Made by a program: the position numbers and the translations under genes. From the NCBI RefSeq assembly GCF_028728065.1, contig NZ_CP117812.1:744001-808000 (forward strand): a stretch of 64,000 nt of DNA, given 5' to 3'. Every line of letters begins with the position of its first letter. Position 1 is the first letter of the stretch. Shown here piece by piece: positions 1 to 8,917 of the stretch. This stretch comes from Lentisphaera profundi (lineage in GTDB: Bacteria > Verrucomicrobiota > Lentisphaeria > Lentisphaerales > Lentisphaeraceae). The notes beneath the pieces are model-generated. The model was not told where the DNA came from, made no database searches, and saw only the letters and a list, made by a program, of their open reading frames with translations.

Positions 1-1
1 A

Positions 2-1027
2 CTAAGTCGTGTTCAGTTGTCTGAGCGTACTCAATTACAGAATTCAACCATGTCATATATTATCCGAGATTTTATTAATCGTGGAGTCGTGGTAGAAGGT
101 GAAAAACTCGAGGGCGGGGCTGGCTATAAGAAGCAGACATCGCTTGTAGTTAATCCTGGATTGGGTTGGGTTATTGGCATAGTTGTGCAAAATGTTTATG
201 CTGAGTTAGTTAAAGTAGATTATGCAGGTGAGATTATTGACTCATGTAATTTTGAGGTAGATCCAGATATTACGACTTTACCTGCGTATCTTAAAAATCG
301 TTTAGAAAATTGGTTTAAAGAACGAGGCTGTCCACCTGGACCTCTCAAAGGAATATGTTTGGGCTTGCCTGCAATTGTGGATCATAGTTCAGGAAGTATA
401 AAAAGCTCCTCGTTTTTTAATGTTCAGAATTATCCTATTGCGGCTGAGATGAAAAGTCTTTTTCCAGGTGCTGAAATCATGATTGATAATGATGCGAGGC
501 AGGCAGCTATGGCCGAATTAGTGCACAAAGATACCGATTCGGGTAATTTTTTATTTTATTATATGAACTATCAAAAAGTAAGTAAGGGAGTTAAGCCTTG
601 TAGCTTTAGTTCCGTGATGTTTGTGAATGGCCAAATGCTCAATGGAGCCAATTCGTCGGCAGGTGAACTGTCTGGAGTCTTGAAACCGCATGATCCACCT
701 TTCCTTTCTTTAGAGGAATGGGACTTGCTGCAAGACCCTGATGGTGAATTGAGTCCAAGTTTAATGAGTTTAGGTTTATGGGTGTTGCCTTGGTTAGAAG
801 CCTTGAGTTGTTATTCTGATCCAGAAAGTGTGGTTATGGGTGGTGCTTTGAATTGGCAAAATAAGAAACTCTTTAAGATGATTAATGAGTATTTAGCGAA
901 TCGCCTGCAGACACTAGGTAAGAACCCAATAGAAGTGCGTCGAGCCAACTCTCCTGTGCAGAGTGTTGCTTATGGTGCAGCGAGTTCTCTCTTAGATCAC
1001 TTATCAAAAGAACTTATACAAGCTTAA
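2..1027 (+). CDS. ROK-family transcriptional regulator / sugar-kinase-like protein (5' partial)
   Basis: The reading frame is open from the first bases of the window, so the true start lies upstream. The first residues look like the end of a ROK winged helix-turn-helix (LSRVQLSERTQL..., then INRGVVVEG). They are followed by the actin-like ATPase fold: a first strand near VVNPGLGWVIGI, a VDHSSG segment, the DNDARQAAMAE motif typical of ROK proteins, and a GGALN segment near the C-terminus. The usual ROK zinc-binding cysteine cluster is absent; the matching region reads GELSGVLKPHDPP. By family it would sense a sugar and repress transport or catabolic genes. Loss of the zinc site suggests a regulator rather than an active glucokinase. 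Its targets cannot be seen here. Confidence 0.8.
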   Translation, partial: LSRVQLSERTQLQNSTMSYIIRDFINRGVVVEGEKLEGGAGYKKQTSLVVNPGLGWVIGIVVQNVYAELVKVDYAGEIIDSCNFEVDPDITTLPAYLKNRLENWFKERGCPPGPLKGICLGLPAIVDHSSGSIKSSSFFNVQNYPIAAEMKSLFPGAEIMIDNDARQAAMAELVHKDTDSGNFLFYYMNYQKVSKGVKPCSFSSVMFVNGQMLNGANSSAGELSGVLKPHDPPFLSLEEWDLLQDPDGELSPSLMSLGLWVLPWLEALSCYSDPESVVMGGALNWQNKKLFKMINEYLANRLQTLGKNPIEVRRANSPVQSVAYGAASSLLDHLSKELIQA

Positions 1028-1179
1028 GAACTAAGCGTTGAAGTTTGTGGTACTCAGTTGCAATAGCGCTGTGATTCATTTTACTATTTATAATAGAACT
1101 ACTCATACTTGATTGAGGCAGTGATGTAATAATTCTTGCTCTGAACTCATACTTCATAAATCTTATCTCTTTAGGCATA

Positions 1180-1208
1180 AAAAAAGACCGCAAGAAGCGG
1201 CCTTTTTA
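1180..1208 (-). terminator. Intrinsic terminator, downstream of the small minus-strand gene
   Basis: Inverted repeat of about 11 bp (AAAAAGACCGC / GCGGCCTTTTT) with a 5-base loop, flanked by A and T runs. The one A-C mismatch on the plus strand becomes a T-G wobble on the minus strand. This favours use by the minus-strand gene ending at 1230, though it may act both ways. Confidence 0.75.
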
Positions 1209-1229
1209 AAATTCATAAGTTAGATCAAC

Positions 1230-1520
1230 TTAGAATTGTGCAATCACGTTGTTGATTTGACCAACGAGTTTGTCAGAAGCTTTCTGTTCGAGAAGGTTTG
1301 CTTCTTCGCAACGGATGTTCTTTTTGAAAACTGTAGTGATTTGATCGCCATCAAAGTTTTGGACAAATAATCTCCAAAGCTTTCTGCTTTCTGTTTCGCC
1401 ATTGTTACGAAGGCTTTTTTTAGCGCGGCGGCTTACATAGTTGAGCGTAATAGAAAGTCTGCCAGCGGCAAATTTTTCTTGTATCTCGGCCCAAGTTAGT
1501 CCTGAGGGAAGTTGTTCCAT
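1230..1520 (-). CDS. Small conserved-looking protein of unknown function
   Basis: A protein of 96 residues, mostly helical and charged, with no signal peptide or membrane segment. The frame extends four codons further upstream to a TTG, but GGAG lies six bases before the ATG whose first base is 1520, so that start is preferred. A clear terminator follows. I do not recognise a family. The segment GLTWAEIQEKFAAGRLSITL could form a short helix-turn-helix-like pair, but this is weak. It is transcribed alone, away from the ROK regulator. Having both a ribosome-binding site and a terminator argues it is real. Confidence 0.6.
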   Translation of the reverse strand: MEQLPSGLTWAEIQEKFAAGRLSITLNYVSRRAKKSLRNNGETESRKLWRLFVQNFDGDQITTVFKKNIRCEEANLLEQKASDKLVGQINNVIAQF

Positions 1521-1593
1521 CATTCTCTCCAACTTTGTTAGTTAATAATATTTCGGAATCGTCAGTATAAATAGCTTTTGCTTATAAACAAGC

Positions 1594-2625
1594 TTAGTTG
1601 AGTTCTTTTTTTATGCTAGTGAGTAATTTATGCATATTGTAAGCATTAGAAAAGTTCGGTTCTAGGGTGTTGTCATTTTTGCGTATGGCATTGATGAAGC
1701 TACGCCAGATATTAGGGCCTTGCGGGCAATCGACTTCAGACCAGAGGCCGTTCTGACGATCGGGGCCAGTACAGATCCTAAGGCTTGGTTCGCCATCCTT
1801 GATTTTGAGTGAGAGTCCACCTTTGTCACCATAGACGCGTAGTCTTAGTGAGTTGACTTCTCCAGTTGCCCAGCGACTTAAGTGAAATGAGCCAAGTGCG
1901 CCCCCTTTCATTTCGGCCATGATAACGGCAGAATCACTGGCGTCTAATTGAGTGTCGCCCAGGCGGTTTCCGGGAACATCTTTACGAAAAGATCTTTTAC
2001 AGGCTTCGATTTTACTTATATCTCCAGCGATAAATGAGACGCAGTCAAGTAGTGTCAGACCTAAATCATCAATCACACCATGGCCGCCAAATTTTTGGGT
2101 CATTCGCCAGAGTAAAGACTCGGAAGTTTTCCAGTTGCCCTGAGTTTGTGTACTGAGCCAAGATTGTAGGTAACTGGCTTCAATATGCATAATTTTTCCT
2201 AAGCGACCAGATTTGACTAAGTTTGCCGCTTTGTGTACTTCTGGAATGCCTCGAGTTTCATAAGAGACTAGATTGATGATGCCGGCTTCATGAGCTAAGC
2301 GCGACAGTTTAGCGGCATCCCTCGAGTTGTTGGTGAGTGGACGTTCACATAAAATGTGAATTTTGTACTGGATAGCTGATCGGCAAGCTTTGAGCTGAGC
2401 GTGAGGAGGGACCGCCACAATGAGAGCATCTGGTTTTTCTCTTGTGAGCATATCTTCTATGTTCGGGTAAAAGGTTTTGATGCCATGCCTAAGTGAAAAG
2501 TCTCTTGCTTTCTTGTGGGATATATCACAACAAGCACAGAGGTCTACACCGCGGATATTTTTGAGTTCTGTCGCATGTAAATCTGCAATGGCCCCAGTTC
2601 CAGTTATTGCTATACGAAGGCTCAT
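1594..2625 (-). CDS. Gfo/Idh/MocA-family NAD(P)-dependent oxidoreductase
   Basis: A 343-residue protein with an N-terminal Rossmann fold. The dinucleotide-binding glycine motif GTGAIA is at residues 9-14, and CERPLT (94-99) stands in for the family EKP motif, with Arg replacing the usual Lys. The C-terminal half matches the alpha/beta substrate domain: GGHGVIDDLGLTLLD contains the conserved glycine-aspartate region, followed by a beta-sheet with GSFHLSRWATGE. Members oxidise or reduce sugars, inositols and related alcohols. The substrate cannot be read from sequence. PVC bacteria carry many paralogues for polysaccharide breakdown. It appears monocistronic, with its start at the ATG following a run of A/T. 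Confidence 0.88.
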   Translation of the reverse strand: MSLRIAITGTGAIADLHATELKNIRGVDLCACCDISHKKARDFSLRHGIKTFYPNIEDMLTREKPDALIVAVPPHAQLKACRSAIQYKIHILCERPLTNNSRDAAKLSRLAHEAGIINLVSYETRGIPEVHKAANLVKSGRLGKIMHIEASYLQSWLSTQTQGNWKTSESLLWRMTQKFGGHGVIDDLGLTLLDCVSFIAGDISKIEACKRSFRKDVPGNRLGDTQLDASDSAVIMAEMKGGALGSFHLSRWATGEVNSLRLRVYGDKGGLSLKIKDGEPSLRICTGPDRQNGLWSEVDCPQGPNIWRSFINAIRKNDNTLEPNFSNAYNMHKLLTSIKKELN

Positions 2626-2713
2626 TGATAAGCGTCCTTAGTCTTGACAAAGAAGAGCTGCCAGTTAAATTGAGCGAGTTTTAAAATCATAATTTATAAG
2701 TGAGATCAATTTG

Positions 2714-3601
2714 ATGAAATTTTTGAGGAAGTTATTCCTAGTGTTTATATTGTCAGCCTGTTTTTTTGAAGTACAGGCGCAGGTTCAGTACGGTTTGTCA
2801 TTTGATCGTAAAAGATACCTTCAATACGAGAAAATCCAAGTGACCTTTACGGTGGTTAATAATTCAGGGACTCGCTTAGCTTTTGGCGCGAATGAAAGAA
2901 GTGGTAAATTAAAGCTCCTTGTCGTTGATCCAGAAAATCGCCTGATCCCTGCTTATGATGTAAAATTCAATCCGATGAATGGTTTGGTTTTGGCTGCGGG
3001 TGAGACCAAGTCTTTAGTGTTTAACATAAATGAACACTTTTCTTTGACGCGCTTAGGGGATTTTAAAGTGTCAGCGTCAATGACCCATCCGACTTTGACT
3101 GGCTTGGCTTTTGAGACGCCGCAAACGACTATCTCAGTTCAATCAGGGACGATGCTGAAGAAAAAAACCTTTGGTGTGGTCGATTTGGAAGATAGTAATA
3201 TGATACACGCTAGGAGTTATGAGATTATTGCTTTCAAAGAGGAAGAAGGGGATATTGTCTGCCTAAAAGTGTATGATAAGAAATGGGTTTATGCTCTTTT
3301 GCGTTTAGGGCCCTATGTGACGGGTGTTAAGGTTAACCATGATGTTGATACCTTCTCTAATATTCATACAATGATTCAAGTGAAACCTCGCGTATTTATT
3401 CATATGGTTTTTTCAGATACGGGTGCGATTAAACAGTTTATAGTCTATCGAGCAACATTCGAAAATGTTCCAATCATGACGCGAGATTCAAAACTCGGGA
3501 CGGTGCGGATTTTTGGTGGCGAAAAACTCGTTGAAGGTGAAGATTTCATTCGTGTAGGTAATACACTCGAGTTACGTAACGTGGATGCTGACCTTAATTA
3601 A
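2714..3601 (+). CDS. Exported protein of unknown function, all-beta
   Basis: About 295 residues. The start is taken at the ATG at 2714 rather than the in-frame TTG one codon earlier. The N-terminus has two lysine/arginine residues, a hydrophobic stretch, an LSAC lipobox-like site at about residue 16, and a possible signal-peptidase-I site (VQA) a few residues later, so it is either a lipoprotein or fully secreted. Residues ~25-140 (FDRKRYLQYEKIQVTFTVVN) resemble the Ig-like beta sandwiches found in alpha-2-macroglobulin-type extracellular proteins. The rest is beta-rich without a motif I can name. It ends two bases before mnmE and probably shares its transcript. Confidence 0.7.
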   Translation: MKFLRKLFLVFILSACFFEVQAQVQYGLSFDRKRYLQYEKIQVTFTVVNNSGTRLAFGANERSGKLKLLVVDPENRLIPAYDVKFNPMNGLVLAAGETKSLVFNINEHFSLTRLGDFKVSASMTHPTLTGLAFETPQTTISVQSGTMLKKKTFGVVDLEDSNMIHARSYEIIAFKEEEGDIVCLKVYDKKWVYALLRLGPYVTGVKVNHDVDTFSNIHTMIQVKPRVFIHMVFSDTGAIKQFIVYRATFENVPIMTRDSKLGTVRIFGGEKLVEGEDFIRVGNTLELRNVDADLN

Positions 3602-3602
3602 T

Positions 3603-4961
3603 ATGGATCATGATACAATTGCAGCGCTAGCAACCGCTCCCGGAGGGAGTATAGCGATCATTAGAGTTTCAGGTGAAGACGCACTTAGTATTGCCGGCAA
3701 GGTTTGGCGCGGTCAAAATGTTTTAGAGATCAATGAACGAAGATTAGTCTTGGGTCAAATGTTTGATCCAGAGACTGGTGAAGCCGGTGATCAAGCAATG
3801 GCAGTGTATATGAAAGGACCGCATACCTATACAGGTGAAGATGTGGTTGAATTTCAATGTCATGGTGGGAATTTCACAGCAAAGCATACCTTGATGTGTG
3901 CACTAAAGGCTGGTGCGCGTGCTGCGGAAGCGGGTGAATTCACCAAGCGAGCCTTTGTTAATGGCAAGTTGGATTTGACGCAAGCAGAAGCGGTAATGGA
4001 TGTGATAAGTGCTGGTTCTGAGAAAGCTATGCAAATAGCAGTTAATCAGCTAAATGGTCGTTTTGGTAACGAGATTCGCGGAATGTATGATCAGTTATCT
4101 GATTTATTGGCCGAATGTGAAGTTCGCATGGATTTTGTTGAAGAGGATTTGAATTGGACACCTTCTGAGATGATGAATAAGACTCTGAATCATTCAAGTA
4201 CATTAATGAAACGCTTACTCGAAGGTCGTAAAGATGGAGAAGTTTTACGAGATGGGGTGAAAGTTATTATTGGCGGTCCTCCAAATGCGGGGAAGTCTAG
4301 CTTGATGAATCACGTATTAGGTCGAGATAGAGCGATAGTTACTGATATAGCAGGAACCACTCGTGATACTCTGGAAGAGCATACAAGGATCCGTGGGATC
4401 CCTTTGAAAATCACTGACACTGCTGGTATTAGAGAGGCAGATGATATCGTAGAGAAGACGGGTATTGAGCGAAGTAAGCAGGCTTTAGGTGAAGCGCAGT
4501 TGATTCTTTGGTTGATGGATTTATCAAAGCCTTTGAATGAGCAGTTACCACCAAATGACTTTAAACTTGATGCACCACTTATTATTATTCTAAATAAAAG
4601 TGATATAGCCATCGATCAGGAATTGCCTTCTTTTTTTGAAGAGGCAAAAGCTTCTTCAGTTAGGATTTCAATCAAATCGGAAGATAATCTAGATCGCTTG
4701 TATGATTTGATCGAAGAAGCGGTGTGGCAGGAAGATCATCATCATATACCAGACGTTGCGGTGAATGCTCGTCATAGTGTTCTTTTAGAGCAGGCAGTTG
4801 AACAGATTGGAGACTGCCAGGCTTGTATAGATAGTGAAGCGTGGGAACTGGTTTCAGTGCACTTGCGCGGGGCTTTGGATCCCTTAGGAGAGATTCTAGG
4901 TTTAACACTAATGCCTGATATACTGCATACGATTTTTGGTCGTTACTGTATTGGCAAATAA
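3603..4961 (+). CDS. mnmE: tRNA U34 carboxymethylaminomethyl-modifying GTPase MnmE
   Basis: MnmE works with MnmG to install the (carboxymethyl)aminomethyl group on wobble uridine 34 of several tRNAs. This frame gives 452 residues, the normal family length, starting MDHDTIAALATAPGG. The N-terminal tetrahydrofolate-binding domain includes VSGEDAL and GEFTKRAFVNGKLDL. The G domain lies inside a helical domain: P-loop GGPPNAGKSS (224-233), TTRD switch region, DTAG (272-275) and NKSD (331-334). The chain ends in CIGK, the conserved C-terminal motif carrying the catalytic cysteine. It starts one base after the upstream exported-protein gene stops, and its own stop touches the stop of the convergent aminotransferase gene. 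Confidence 0.97.
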   Translation: MDHDTIAALATAPGGSIAIIRVSGEDALSIAGKVWRGQNVLEINERRLVLGQMFDPETGEAGDQAMAVYMKGPHTYTGEDVVEFQCHGGNFTAKHTLMCALKAGARAAEAGEFTKRAFVNGKLDLTQAEAVMDVISAGSEKAMQIAVNQLNGRFGNEIRGMYDQLSDLLAECEVRMDFVEEDLNWTPSEMMNKTLNHSSTLMKRLLEGRKDGEVLRDGVKVIIGGPPNAGKSSLMNHVLGRDRAIVTDIAGTTRDTLEEHTRIRGIPLKITDTAGIREADDIVEKTGIERSKQALGEAQLILWLMDLSKPLNEQLPPNDFKLDAPLIIILNKSDIAIDQELPSFFEEAKASSVRISIKSEDNLDRLYDLIEEAVWQEDHHHIPDVAVNARHSVLLEQAVEQIGDCQACIDSEAWELVSVHLRGALDPLGEILGLTLMPDILHTIFGRYCIGK

Positions 4962-6218
4962 TTAATTGTAGAGAGAATTGATTTCCTCTGCAATAATTTG
5001 TATACCTTTTTCAACAAGTGAGTCTTCACTCGAGTAGGTCATGCGTATGCATTCGTGCCTGTGAGGCCAGTTATCTTCTTTGAGTCCTGGGAAGAAGTGA
5101 TGGCCGGAAACGACGAGCACATTTTTATTTTTTAGGCGTTCATAGAGCTCTTGAGAGCTGATGGGGAGATTTTCAAACCATAGCCATAGGAACATGGCGC
5201 CTTCTGCTTTATGGATATGCCAAGGTATATCTGGAGGCAGGTGAGTGTGTAATAATTTGATGGCCTGAGTCGCTTTTTTTTGGTAGTATGGCTTAATGAC
5301 TTCTGAGCTGAGTTTTATGATATCTTGTGTTTTGATGAGATCTAAAGCTAGTTCTGCTCCAAAGCTACCTGGAGCTAAGCTCATTACTGAGTTCATAGAA
5401 GCTAAGGTGTTAATGATGGGTTTGTCAGCAATAACAATACCCGTTCTTGCGCCTGGCATTCCCAATTTAGATAAGCTTAGGCACATGACAAGAGATTTGT
5501 TCCAGCGGGATTCTATATCCGTGAAAATAATACCTGGGAAAGGTGCACCGTAAGCATTGTCAATAATGAGTGGTATATCGTGTTCTTTAGCAATTTCTTC
5601 TAGTTGTTTAATTTCGTCATCAGTAATGACATTGCCGGTGGGGTTAGTGGGGCGAGATACGCAGATTGCGGCGATGTCTTCATCGATCGCGAGATTATCA
5701 AAATCGACGTGATATTTAAAGGTGTGTTTGTCTATGTGTTCAATTTTAGGACGTCGAGAAGTGAAGACATCATCTTCAATGGCAGCGTCGCCATAGCCAA
5801 TGTATTCTGGAGTGATGGGGAAGAGGATTTTTTTTACTTGTCCGTTGCAGTCACTGCCACCAAAAATATTAAAGAGAGAAAAGAAAGCGCTTTGGCTACC
5901 AGGCGTAAGGGCAATGTTATCTTCGTCGATATCCCAGTCATATAAATTGTTGAGAAGCGCCGCTAGAGCCTGACGAAATTTCAAGTTTCCCTTTGGGCCA
6001 TCGTAGTCGCCTAGCATAGTCTCGAAATGAGATTCTGAATTTAGAAGAGCCGTCATACTTTTGCGTAAATAATTTTGAACTTCAGGAATGTGGCTGGGAT
6101 TGCCTCCACCCATCATGATCATGTCTTTATTTTCGCTTAATGCTTTACCTAATTCGTTCATGAGTTCGACGATGCCGATGTTAGAGGAGAATTTGTTGCC
6201 TAGGCGTGAAAGTTTCAT
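4962..6218 (-). CDS. avtA: Valine-pyruvate aminotransferase
   Basis: A PLP-dependent class I/II aminotransferase of 418 residues, close to Escherichia coli AvtA along its whole length. Shared features include MMGGGNPSHIPE near residue 37, DYDGPKG, LTPGSQSAFF, VSRPTNPTGNVIT, the IIDNAYGAPFPGI segment carrying Asp220 and Tyr223, and SLSKLG with the PLP lysine at 251. It transfers amino groups between valine and pyruvate to give 2-oxoisovalerate and alanine, in branched-chain amino acid metabolism. The stop codon directly abuts that of convergent mnmE with no intergenic base and no visible terminator, so the two transcripts probably overlap. Confidence 0.95.
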   Translation of the reverse strand: MKLSRLGNKFSSNIGIVELMNELGKALSENKDMIMMGGGNPSHIPEVQNYLRKSMTALLNSESHFETMLGDYDGPKGNLKFRQALAALLNNLYDWDIDEDNIALTPGSQSAFFSLFNIFGGSDCNGQVKKILFPITPEYIGYGDAAIEDDVFTSRRPKIEHIDKHTFKYHVDFDNLAIDEDIAAICVSRPTNPTGNVITDDEIKQLEEIAKEHDIPLIIDNAYGAPFPGIIFTDIESRWNKSLVMCLSLSKLGMPGARTGIVIADKPIINTLASMNSVMSLAPGSFGAELALDLIKTQDIIKLSSEVIKPYYQKKATQAIKLLHTHLPPDIPWHIHKAEGAMFLWLWFENLPISSQELYERLKNKNVLVVSGHHFFPGLKEDNWPHRHECIRMTYSSEDSLVEKGIQIIAEEINSLYN

Positions 6219-6286
6219 AGTAGTCTATATAGGGATATTTGAGTTAGAGATTTTTGCGGGTTTTCTAGTGTCATAAATGGCTAAAT

Positions 6287-6315
6287 AAAAAGGCCGGTTA
6301 GAAACCGGCCTTTTT
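6287..6315 (-). terminator. Intrinsic terminator of the repeat-domain lipoprotein gene
   Basis: Perfect inverted repeat AAAAAGGCCGGTT / AACCGGCCTTTTT (with AGA loop region) just downstream of the minus-strand gene ending at 6332. The A/T flanks mean it can also act on plus-strand transcripts. Confidence 0.85.
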
Positions 6316-6331
6316 AACAAGTGTTTAGCGT

Positions 6332-8758
6332 TTATTTTTTGCTATACGTCCAGGTGACTTCACTTGTTTTTACTTGGCTCAATTGATTCATGCTACCAAT
6401 ATGAGAAACCTCGATATATTCCATGCTTTCTTCAGGAGACGTTACTTGGAAGTTAGTATTCTGCTCACATACTTCCTCTCCTGCGATGACCGTGGCTTTA
6501 GCACTGAGAGTAAAAGAAGGGTAGCTCATGCGTAGGCTGGCCGTGTGAGAACCAATCTTCCAGCCATCATTACTTGGTGCAGGAACTTTGAAGCTGATAA
6601 ATTCATCTTGAACAGTAGGTTCTGCTAGTTCACCATTAAACATGACGTATCCACTTGGGTGCATTTCAGGGAAGATGCTTTTCCCAAGAGTTATATTACT
6701 TGGTCGTTTAAATTGGGTGAATGTGGCAGGACCCACGCTGAAGTTGTGCTTGGCTTTGCCTTCTTGAGCAAGAAGTTTAGTCGCAACAATTAATTGATTG
6801 TGTTTGACTTCAAAAGTTCTTTCTATTGCACAGCCAAAGTTAGCATTAGCACGACTAGTAAGGATTACTTTTCCGAGAGAGGCGGTGAGTTCAGCGGCAG
6901 GTGCGCCATCGAATTCATAGGCAGGAGGAAATTCTCTCTTAAGTAGCATGTGATTGAGCTCTACAGGAGCAATCCATACGCGTGATCCGCCGATATCATT
7001 CCAGTGATTAATTGTATCATCACGAGAAAAGCTCTGTCCAGCAATATCTTCGTTTACCCAAAGAGCGTTTTCTTTGCCGCCAGGTGTGCCTAGGTAAACA
7101 ACTCTTCCTACTTCAGGAGAAACAATGATTTCTAGTTCTTTACTAGCCAAACTTATGCAGTTTTTCCAACCCATGAAATCAGTGAATGTGATAGTCGCAT
7201 GGCCTTTTTCTAGCATGTCAGGTGCTTCTGTGTGGGTCATTGCAATTTTATCAAATTCTTTGATTTGACCTTTCAGGGGAGTGACATCTAAAACATTACG
7301 TTCAGCAGGACTGTTATATATAGTGCCTGGAATATTGTTTGTAGCTTTTTGGTGAGAGTAGTATTCGTTCTTCGTTTCAGAGATGACTTGTCCCTCATTA
7401 CTCGTAATGGTGAGAGTATTCGGTTTTGGGTTAAAGTCAGCGATTACTGTCTTTGGTTTATCAGCAATAATATCTACTTCAGCATTTTCAATTTGGGCAG
7501 TTTGGATATCTCCGGCCCAAAAGAAAGTTTCGCCATCTTTTACAGGAACGGTGATGTTGTCAATTGAATCACCCTTGTTGAGCCAGTAGGTGCCTAGGAG
7601 TTCTTGGCCATCGCCAGACTTCTTGATAACTTTGACAAGAACTTGTTCTACCCAATTAACATTAATTTCTTGATCAGAATCAAGGACGGTAGTGCCGGTA
7701 GCAGGAACAGCAAGGAAGCGAATACCTTTGATGTCTTCAGTAGGAGAGCTAACTGACCAAGTGACTTCAGAACCACGAGCGTGGAGTCCTGTGCCAGTGA
7801 TTTCGCCGTGTGCACTATTTATTTTAAGATCGAACTCTTTCTTCAAGAAAATAGCTTTTGCATCGACGCCACCATCAACAGCAATTGTGACGGGGTTTGT
7901 TTGTGAGAGCTCATCGCTAATGCCTTCCCACTTTACGAACTCATAGTTATCGTCTTTAGGAGTGGCCATTAGAGTGATTTCTTCGCCGTGATTCATCCAG
8001 CCTGCAGGAGATTCGACGCTGCCGTTGCCATTGGAAGTACTTTGGACGAGGAATTCATGTTCCCATACTAAAGAGATTTTTTTATTGTCATCTAATACAG
8101 CAGAACCTGTCTTCTCACGAGCGACCATACGTTCTGTTTCGTTAAGAGCCACAGGAGAGTTTACTGACCAGGCAACTTTTGAGCCACGGCCGTATGTACC
8201 AGAGCCTACGGGTTCACCGAATTTACTATCTATTTGAAGCTTTACGTTATTAGAAAGGAAGGCCGCTGCAATATTTCTTGGGCGATCCATCTTTATAGTA
8301 ATAGTATCACCAGTGATTTCAGCGCCTTCGGTATCACCGATCCATTCATTGAATGTGGCATTGTCATCGTTTTTAGCTTTGATTGTAACTGAGTCGCCAA
8401 CTTTGACCCATTTATTTTGTATAGAAACAGCGCCGTATCCCTCAGGATTGTCTGCTTTTACGTGGAGGGCAAATTGTTTTTCGTATTGAAGGTTGATTGA
8501 ACGGCTATCAGACATGTCCATTTCCACTGCTACATCAGGTTTAATGTGACGTGTAATTGCAGGGTTGTTTTTCCAGTCTTCACCGTAGCGTGCAGTTCTT
8601 TGCTCAGGAGTCAAGAAATTGACGTCTCTCACGTCGTAGACTTTAGTTGTAGGTATAGCGGCATTTTCAGCAGCTTTATTTTGTTGTTCAGCATTATTAC
8701 TTTGGCAAGCGCTAAGTGCTACCGCCACTAAAGCAGAAGTAAATGTACGTTTAATCAT
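6332..8758 (-). CDS. Large lipoprotein with divergent InlB-type beta repeats and a sugar-mutarotase-like C-terminal domain
   Basis: 808 residues. The signal sequence ends in the lipobox LSAC (Cys18), so it should be lipid-anchored. Residues ~85-460 contain several ~70-120-residue repeats. Each has a variation on the W-G-D or W-E-G signature of divergent InlB B-repeats (FNEWIGDTEGAE, YEFVKWEGISDE, FFWAGDIQTAQ), typical of extracellular beta modules. The C-terminal ~270 residues (around GSRVWIAPVELNH and the following strands) resemble the DUF4380/galactose-mutarotase-like beta-sandwich, suggesting carbohydrate contact. It is expressed alone and has its own terminator. Exact function is unknown; a cell-surface glycan-binding role is inferred. 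Confidence 0.75.
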   Translation of the reverse strand: MIKRTFTSALVAVALSACQSNNAEQQNKAAENAAIPTTKVYDVRDVNFLTPEQRTARYGEDWKNNPAITRHIKPDVAVEMDMSDSRSINLQYEKQFALHVKADNPEGYGAVSIQNKWVKVGDSVTIKAKNDDNATFNEWIGDTEGAEITGDTITIKMDRPRNIAAAFLSNNVKLQIDSKFGEPVGSGTYGRGSKVAWSVNSPVALNETERMVAREKTGSAVLDDNKKISLVWEHEFLVQSTSNGNGSVESPAGWMNHGEEITLMATPKDDNYEFVKWEGISDELSQTNPVTIAVDGGVDAKAIFLKKEFDLKINSAHGEITGTGLHARGSEVTWSVSSPTEDIKGIRFLAVPATGTTVLDSDQEINVNWVEQVLVKVIKKSGDGQELLGTYWLNKGDSIDNITVPVKDGETFFWAGDIQTAQIENAEVDIIADKPKTVIADFNPKPNTLTITSNEGQVISETKNEYYSHQKATNNIPGTIYNSPAERNVLDVTPLKGQIKEFDKIAMTHTEAPDMLEKGHATITFTDFMGWKNCISLASKELEIIVSPEVGRVVYLGTPGGKENALWVNEDIAGQSFSRDDTINHWNDIGGSRVWIAPVELNHMLLKREFPPAYEFDGAPAAELTASLGKVILTSRANANFGCAIERTFEVKHNQLIVATKLLAQEGKAKHNFSVGPATFTQFKRPSNITLGKSIFPEMHPSGYVMFNGELAEPTVQDEFISFKVPAPSNDGWKIGSHTASLRMSYPSFTLSAKATVIAGEEVCEQNTNFQVTSPEESMEYIEVSHIGSMNQLSQVKTSEVTWTYSKK

Positions 8759-8917
8759 CGAGTTACTACTCCACAGAGTTCATTATTGACACGTTCTTTT
8801 GATACAAATTGTATTTGATATAAATAAAATTTACCAGTCTGAGTATAAAATGCTATCTCTTTGTAAAAAAATCCGTGGCAGTATTATCATTTTTTTCACT
8901 AAGATGTATGATTTTGG

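Noticed and set aside
4310-4612. Minus-strand frame inside mnmE
   Set aside because: It is a shadow of the GTPase domain on the other strand, with no ribosome-binding site or family match.
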